From contig NZ_CP154260.1 of the NCBI RefSeq assembly GCF_039545795.1, positions 2,175,001 through 2,239,000 of the forward strand: a DNA stretch of 64,000 nucleotides, given 5' to 3'. The translations under genes and the position numbers were made by a program. Under the pieces are notes generated by a model. The model saw nothing but the letters and a program-made list of their open reading frames with translations, searched no databases and was not told where the DNA came from. Origin of the DNA: Chitinophaga niabensis (GTDB lineage: Bacteria; Bacteroidota; Bacteroidia; Chitinophagales; Chitinophagaceae). Shown piece by piece: positions 60,676 through 64,000 of the stretch. Every line of letters begins with the position of its first letter. The first letter of the stretch is position 1.

Positions 60676-62085
60676 ATGAAACGTTTAATAATAGTTGGTA
60701 TTGTTATCGGTACAGGTTGGCTCAGCGGATGCCAGAAATTCCTGGAAATACCACTTCCAACAACTGCCATTGCTGGTAGCGGGGCTTATACAACAGACAG
60801 ATCGAGTTCTGCCGTATTGAATGACCAGTTTGCTGCTTTGGCAAATGGCAGCGTGCTCGATGGAAGAGGGATTGCTTTTCAAACTGCTTTATATACGGAT
60901 GAATTAAAGTGTATTGATCCCACCGCGCAGACCGAAAATCTTTTTTATTCCAACAATGTACAGGCTAATAATACCGGCCCTATGTGGTCTACCCTGTACA
61001 AACAGATCTATGCCTGTAACCTGGCCCTTGAAGGGATCTCCGGTTCACAGACGCTGAACTATAAAAATCAATGGTTAGGCGAAGCTTATTTCTTAAGGGG
61101 GTTACTGCATTTCTATGTAGCGAGCCTGTATGGAGATGCGCCTATTTCGCTTAGTTCGTCCTATACAACAAATAATGCCCTTTCCCGCAGCCCGGTGAAT
61201 GATGTGTACAAACAGGTGGTGAAAGACCTGTTGCAGGCACAAACACTTTTAACTGCAGAATATAAAGGGGGCGATGGCCTGGTTACCACCAACAGGGGAA
61301 GGCCGAATAAAGCGGCTGCCACTGCTTTGCTGGCCCGTGTATACCTTTACCTGGGGGAATGGGAGAATGCAGAATTGCAATCCACCACCATCATTGCTGA
61401 TCCTGCTTACGTATTGCCACAGCCAGACCTTGCTTTCCTGGCAGCCAGTAAAGAAACAATATTCGGGCTCATGCCCAGCACACCAGGTTTTCAGTTTGCA
61501 AAGGATTTTGCCACATATAATAACGGTATGCCCGCCACGGTAACACTCTTTCCGGCTAATGGTGTGAATACGGTGATCTCTGCAGACCTGCTGAATACTT
61601 TTGAAGCCGGCGATGCACGTTTTACTTCCTGGACAAGAGCTGTTTCTTCTACAAGTGGTACACCTATTACGTATCGTTTTCCAAATAAATACAAAGTAAA
61701 CACCACAGGAGCAGAATACCTTTCTGTGTTCCGGCTGGCAGAGCAATTGCTCATACGTGCGGAAGCACGTGCGCAGTTGAACAAGGTCACAGGTGCGAAG
61801 GCTGATCTGGATGCTGTAAGAACAAGAGCAGCACTCACCGGCACAACTGCTGCTACGAAAGAAGATATGCTTATAGCTATTGACAAGGAGCGGCGTGTGG
61901 AACTCTTTACGGAAGGAGGGCACCGCATGCTGGACCTCAGAAGAAGGAATAAACTGGATGCACTGATGCTCACCGTTGCACCGCAAAAAGGCGGAGCATG
62001 GCAAACCTTCAAACAGTGGTGGCCTATTCCAACAGCAGATGTATTTGCTAATCCAAATCTGATCCAGACACCAGGGTACCAATAA
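60676..62085 (+). CDS. SusD/RagB family lipoprotein
   Basis: A 469-residue lipoprotein with a signal ending WLSGC and lipidated Cys19. The SusD-like TPR fold begins CQKFLEIPLPTTAIA. It has FLRGLLHFYVASLYGDAPISL and NKAAATALLARVYLYLGEWENAE, then the C-terminal DAVRTRAALTG and VELFTEGGHRMLDLRRRN regions. It is the lid and substrate-binding partner of SusC, anchored to the outer membrane. It begins 10 bp after susC, so they are translated together. The substrate of the pair is unknown. Confidence 0.95.
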   Translation: MKRLIIVGIVIGTGWLSGCQKFLEIPLPTTAIAGSGAYTTDRSSSAVLNDQFAALANGSVLDGRGIAFQTALYTDELKCIDPTAQTENLFYSNNVQANNTGPMWSTLYKQIYACNLALEGISGSQTLNYKNQWLGEAYFLRGLLHFYVASLYGDAPISLSSSYTTNNALSRSPVNDVYKQVVKDLLQAQTLLTAEYKGGDGLVTTNRGRPNKAAATALLARVYLYLGEWENAELQSTTIIADPAYVLPQPDLAFLAASKETIFGLMPSTPGFQFAKDFATYNNGMPATVTLFPANGVNTVISADLLNTFEAGDARFTSWTRAVSSTSGTPITYRFPNKYKVNTTGAEYLSVFRLAEQLLIRAEARAQLNKVTGAKADLDAVRTRAALTGTTAATKEDMLIAIDKERRVELFTEGGHRMLDLRRRNKLDALMLTVAPQKGGAWQTFKQWWPIPTADVFANPNLIQTPGYQ

Positions 62086-62096
62086 ACACCAATCAT

Positions 62097-62864
62097 ATGC
62101 GCTTTAGCTTATTGGCTGCGATCTTAAGTTTCGCAGCAGGGACCTTATTTGCCCAGCCCAAAACCTTGCAGGCAGATAAAATTGATCCGGCAGTATATGC
62201 CCGGCAGGTAGCTGAATTAAATGAACATATCGGCGATGAGAAGGATAGTGCCATGAAAGCCTCGCTGGTGCGAAGTTTTGTAGCGCTGCACCCTGATTAC
62301 TATCTCAGCCTGGTGAAGTTTTTCGAAATGGTATCCAATGAATCAGTGGACCGTGCAGAACGGCGCTTTGAAGCTTTTGCACCGCAACTGCGGCATAGTG
62401 TGCTGGGTAAAAAAGTGGCGGAGCTGATCAAAATACGGCAACATATCCTGCCTGGTCAAATGGCGCCGGAGATCATTGCCACCACTGCAGAAGGCCAGCC
62501 CTTCAAACTCTCAGACCTGAAAGGCAAATATGTGTTCATCGATTTCTGGGCCAGCTGGTGCGGCCCCTGTCGTAAAGAAAGCCCTAACCTGGTGAAAGCA
62601 TACGCACGCTTTAAAGATAAAAACTTTGAGATCGTGAGCTTTTCACTGGATAGAGATGCTGCTGCCTGGAAGGCCGCTGCAAAGGAAGATGGATATACCT
62701 GGCCGCAGGTCAGTGATCTGAAAGAATACCAGGGTGAAGCAGCGAGGAACTATATGGTAGTGTTTGTGCCAAAGTGTTTCCTGCTGGGGCCTGATGGTAA
62801 AATAATCGCTACAGACCTGCGGGGAGACGCACTGGAAAAACAACTGGAAAAGATCTTTAATTAA
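62097..62864 (+). CDS. TlpA-like exported thioredoxin-fold protein
   Basis: A 255-residue exported protein; the signal ends GTLFAQ. A helical N-terminal region (about 25-115) precedes a TlpA/AhpC-type domain with the redox motif WCGPC at 154-158 (Cys155, Cys158) in FIDFWASWCGPCRKESPN. The cis-Pro region is FVPKCFLLGP. It probably reduces disulfides in the periplasm. It follows susD by 11 bp and belongs to the same operon. The presence in a Sus locus suggests handling of Cys-containing proteins or peptides, but this is inference. Confidence 0.9.
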   Translation: MRFSLLAAILSFAAGTLFAQPKTLQADKIDPAVYARQVAELNEHIGDEKDSAMKASLVRSFVALHPDYYLSLVKFFEMVSNESVDRAERRFEAFAPQLRHSVLGKKVAELIKIRQHILPGQMAPEIIATTAEGQPFKLSDLKGKYVFIDFWASWCGPCRKESPNLVKAYARFKDKNFEIVSFSLDRDAAAWKAAAKEDGYTWPQVSDLKEYQGEAARNYMVVFVPKCFLLGPDGKIIATDLRGDALEKQLEKIFN

Positions 62865-62875
62865 ATCATTCATTC

Positions 62876-64000
62876 ATGTCATCTATGCAAAACAAATCGC
62901 TCTTATGCTGCCTGTTATTCCTGGCAGTATCTGCAACGGCACAGAACAAACTTGAAGGCCCGCAGCTGATCCAAAGCAGCAATACTTTTGTGCTGGAAGG
63001 AACACTGAAAGGTTTGCCCATTATGCCGGAAAAGGTTTACCTCATCTATGATTCCATCAATGCACGCCCTGCTGATAGTGCTATCGTGAAAAATGGCCGG
63101 TATACTTTTAAAGGAAAGATCAATGATGCGGCACTGGCTTACATCTCTCCAAAGCTGCTGAACAACAGGGATATCAAGGATGCCGGTTTGCTGGGCACCA
63201 GTGAACATGTGGCAAAGATCTTCCTGGATAAAGGAAAACTGACAGCCTCCTCTGATAAAACCATGGATAATGTTACCGTCACCGGCTCTGCTGTTCACAA
63301 AGATTACCTGGTTGCCGTGAAACATGATAACCTGATGTGGAAGGATACGGTACTGGGCATCGCTAAGCTTTACACGGAATCAAAGAACAAAGCTTATTTC
63401 GATATGCTCATGCTGAGCGGCAAGCAAATGGAAAGCGGTGTAAGGGGTGCACACTGGGATTTCATGAAAAAACATCCTGGATCTCCTGTAACGGCTTACC
63501 TGCTTTGTAAGAACCTGAAAATGGGCACCAATCCTGCGGGGTATGTGGATAGCCTGGCCACGATCTATGACCGCCTGCCGGAACATATTAAAGCCAGTCC
63601 TGCCGGTATTACAGCAGCCGGAATATTGGAGAAGGAATTGAAATCTGCATTGGGTCATAAGGTGCCGGACTTCACACAGAATGACAATAACGGCCATCCT
63701 GTTAGCCTCTCTTCTTTCAAAGGAAAATATGTGATGATCGCCTTCTGGAAAACTTCCGATCAGGGTTTTTACTCAGGATATCTCCCTTATGTGAAAAAAG
63801 CCTATAGCGATTATAAAGATAAAGGCTTAGCCCTGATCACCATATCACTGGATGAAAATAAGGATGCCTGGTTACAGACACTGGAACAAGCGGGGATACC
63901 CGGTGCACACCTGTCAGACGGTAAAGGCCCTGCAAATGAAGTGGCGCAGCTATTCGGCGTCACCGCTTCCGCCTATCCTTTACAGAATGTACTGATTGCA
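62876..64000 (+). CDS. DUF4369/AhpC-TSA-like protein without active-site cysteines, C-terminus cut off
   Basis: The frame from ATG 62876 runs to the window end (375 residues visible). A signal peptide ends LAVSATAQ. Residues about 36-140 fit the DUF4369 beta domain (FVLEGTLKGLPIMPEKVYLIY) and about 262-375 fit a thioredoxin fold (VPDFTQNDNNGHPVSLSSFKGKYVMIAFWK). The usual FWxSWCxxC is FWKTSDQGFYS here: the Cys positions are Asp295 and Phe298. The YP cis-Pro region is kept. It can therefore not act as a thiol oxidoreductase at that site. It starts 11 bp after the TlpA-like gene. Confidence 0.85.
   Translation, partial: MSSMQNKSLLCCLLFLAVSATAQNKLEGPQLIQSSNTFVLEGTLKGLPIMPEKVYLIYDSINARPADSAIVKNGRYTFKGKINDAALAYISPKLLNNRDIKDAGLLGTSEHVAKIFLDKGKLTASSDKTMDNVTVTGSAVHKDYLVAVKHDNLMWKDTVLGIAKLYTESKNKAYFDMLMLSGKQMESGVRGAHWDFMKKHPGSPVTAYLLCKNLKMGTNPAGYVDSLATIYDRLPEHIKASPAGITAAGILEKELKSALGHKVPDFTQNDNNGHPVSLSSFKGKYVMIAFWKTSDQGFYSGYLPYVKKAYSDYKDKGLALITISLDENKDAWLQTLEQAGIPGAHLSDGKGPANEVAQLFGVTASAYPLQNVLIA

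Overview
The window looks like the chromosome of a free-living Bacteroidota bacterium of the Chitinophagaceae, close to Chitinophaga. The evidence is SusC/SusD outer-membrane pairs, an ECF sigma/FecR pair, DUF4249 with its TonB receptor, type IX secretion C-terminal domains, many Sus-style lipoproteins, futalosine-type menaquinone synthesis (mqnE), Bacteroidota promoters (TTG-N19/21-TAnnTTTG) and few Shine-Dalgarno sites. I see no prophage, insertion sequence or CRISPR array.

Layout. 1-1268: a cut-off FUSC-type membrane protein and a 426-bp structured, AT-rich intergenic region with DnaA-box-like motifs, a 10-11 bp GGCCTT array and palindromes. 1269-8890: smc, an MFS transporter with a tandem-duplicated 3' end, and a lipoprotein dehydrogenase/cytochrome. 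8944-15681 (minus): M43 metalloprotease, mqnE, DUF192 lipoprotein and another lipoprotein in a tight operon, preceded by a CNT nucleoside transporter. 15868-23431: a large T9SS-exported adhesin-like protein, trxA, dnaE and an NlpC/P60 lipoprotein that also has a tandem-duplicated 3' end. 23642-33835: a surface-glycan cluster with two methyltransferases, a GT6 transferase, a Wzx-like flippase, a GT11 alpha-1,2-fucosyltransferase, two GT2, one GT4 and a YfhO-like protein. 33898-41017: housekeeping and transport genes (queuosine-precursor transporter, Nudix, corA, dapF, nucleoside phosphorylase, tRNA-Cys, P-type Ca2+ ATPase). 41190-46862: DUF1080 hydrolase, Gfo/Idh/MocA oxidoreductase and TIM-barrel isomerase, which resemble a 3-keto-sugar pathway, around a MoxR/VWA pair. 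47086-53665: FtsX-like permease, AAA ATPase, DUF4249 lipoprotein and TonB receptor. 53853-64000: GH29 alpha-L-fucosidase, ECF sigma factor, FecR, SusC, SusD, a TlpA-like protein and a second thioredoxin-fold protein without its active-site cysteines, cut by the window end.

Working together. The GT11 fucosyltransferase and the metal-independent-type GT6 transferase are the two enzyme classes that build histo-blood-group H and then A/B determinants, so the glycan cluster may make a blood-group-like surface sugar. The right-hand locus looks like a sigma/anti-sigma-controlled glycan uptake system next to a fucosidase. The most unusual non-coding features are the origin-like block upstream of smc, the two short-period (about 11 bp) arrays, and two arrays of 44-51 bp units whose first unit is the 3' end of the preceding gene. 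All functional assignments come from motifs read by eye; no database search was made.
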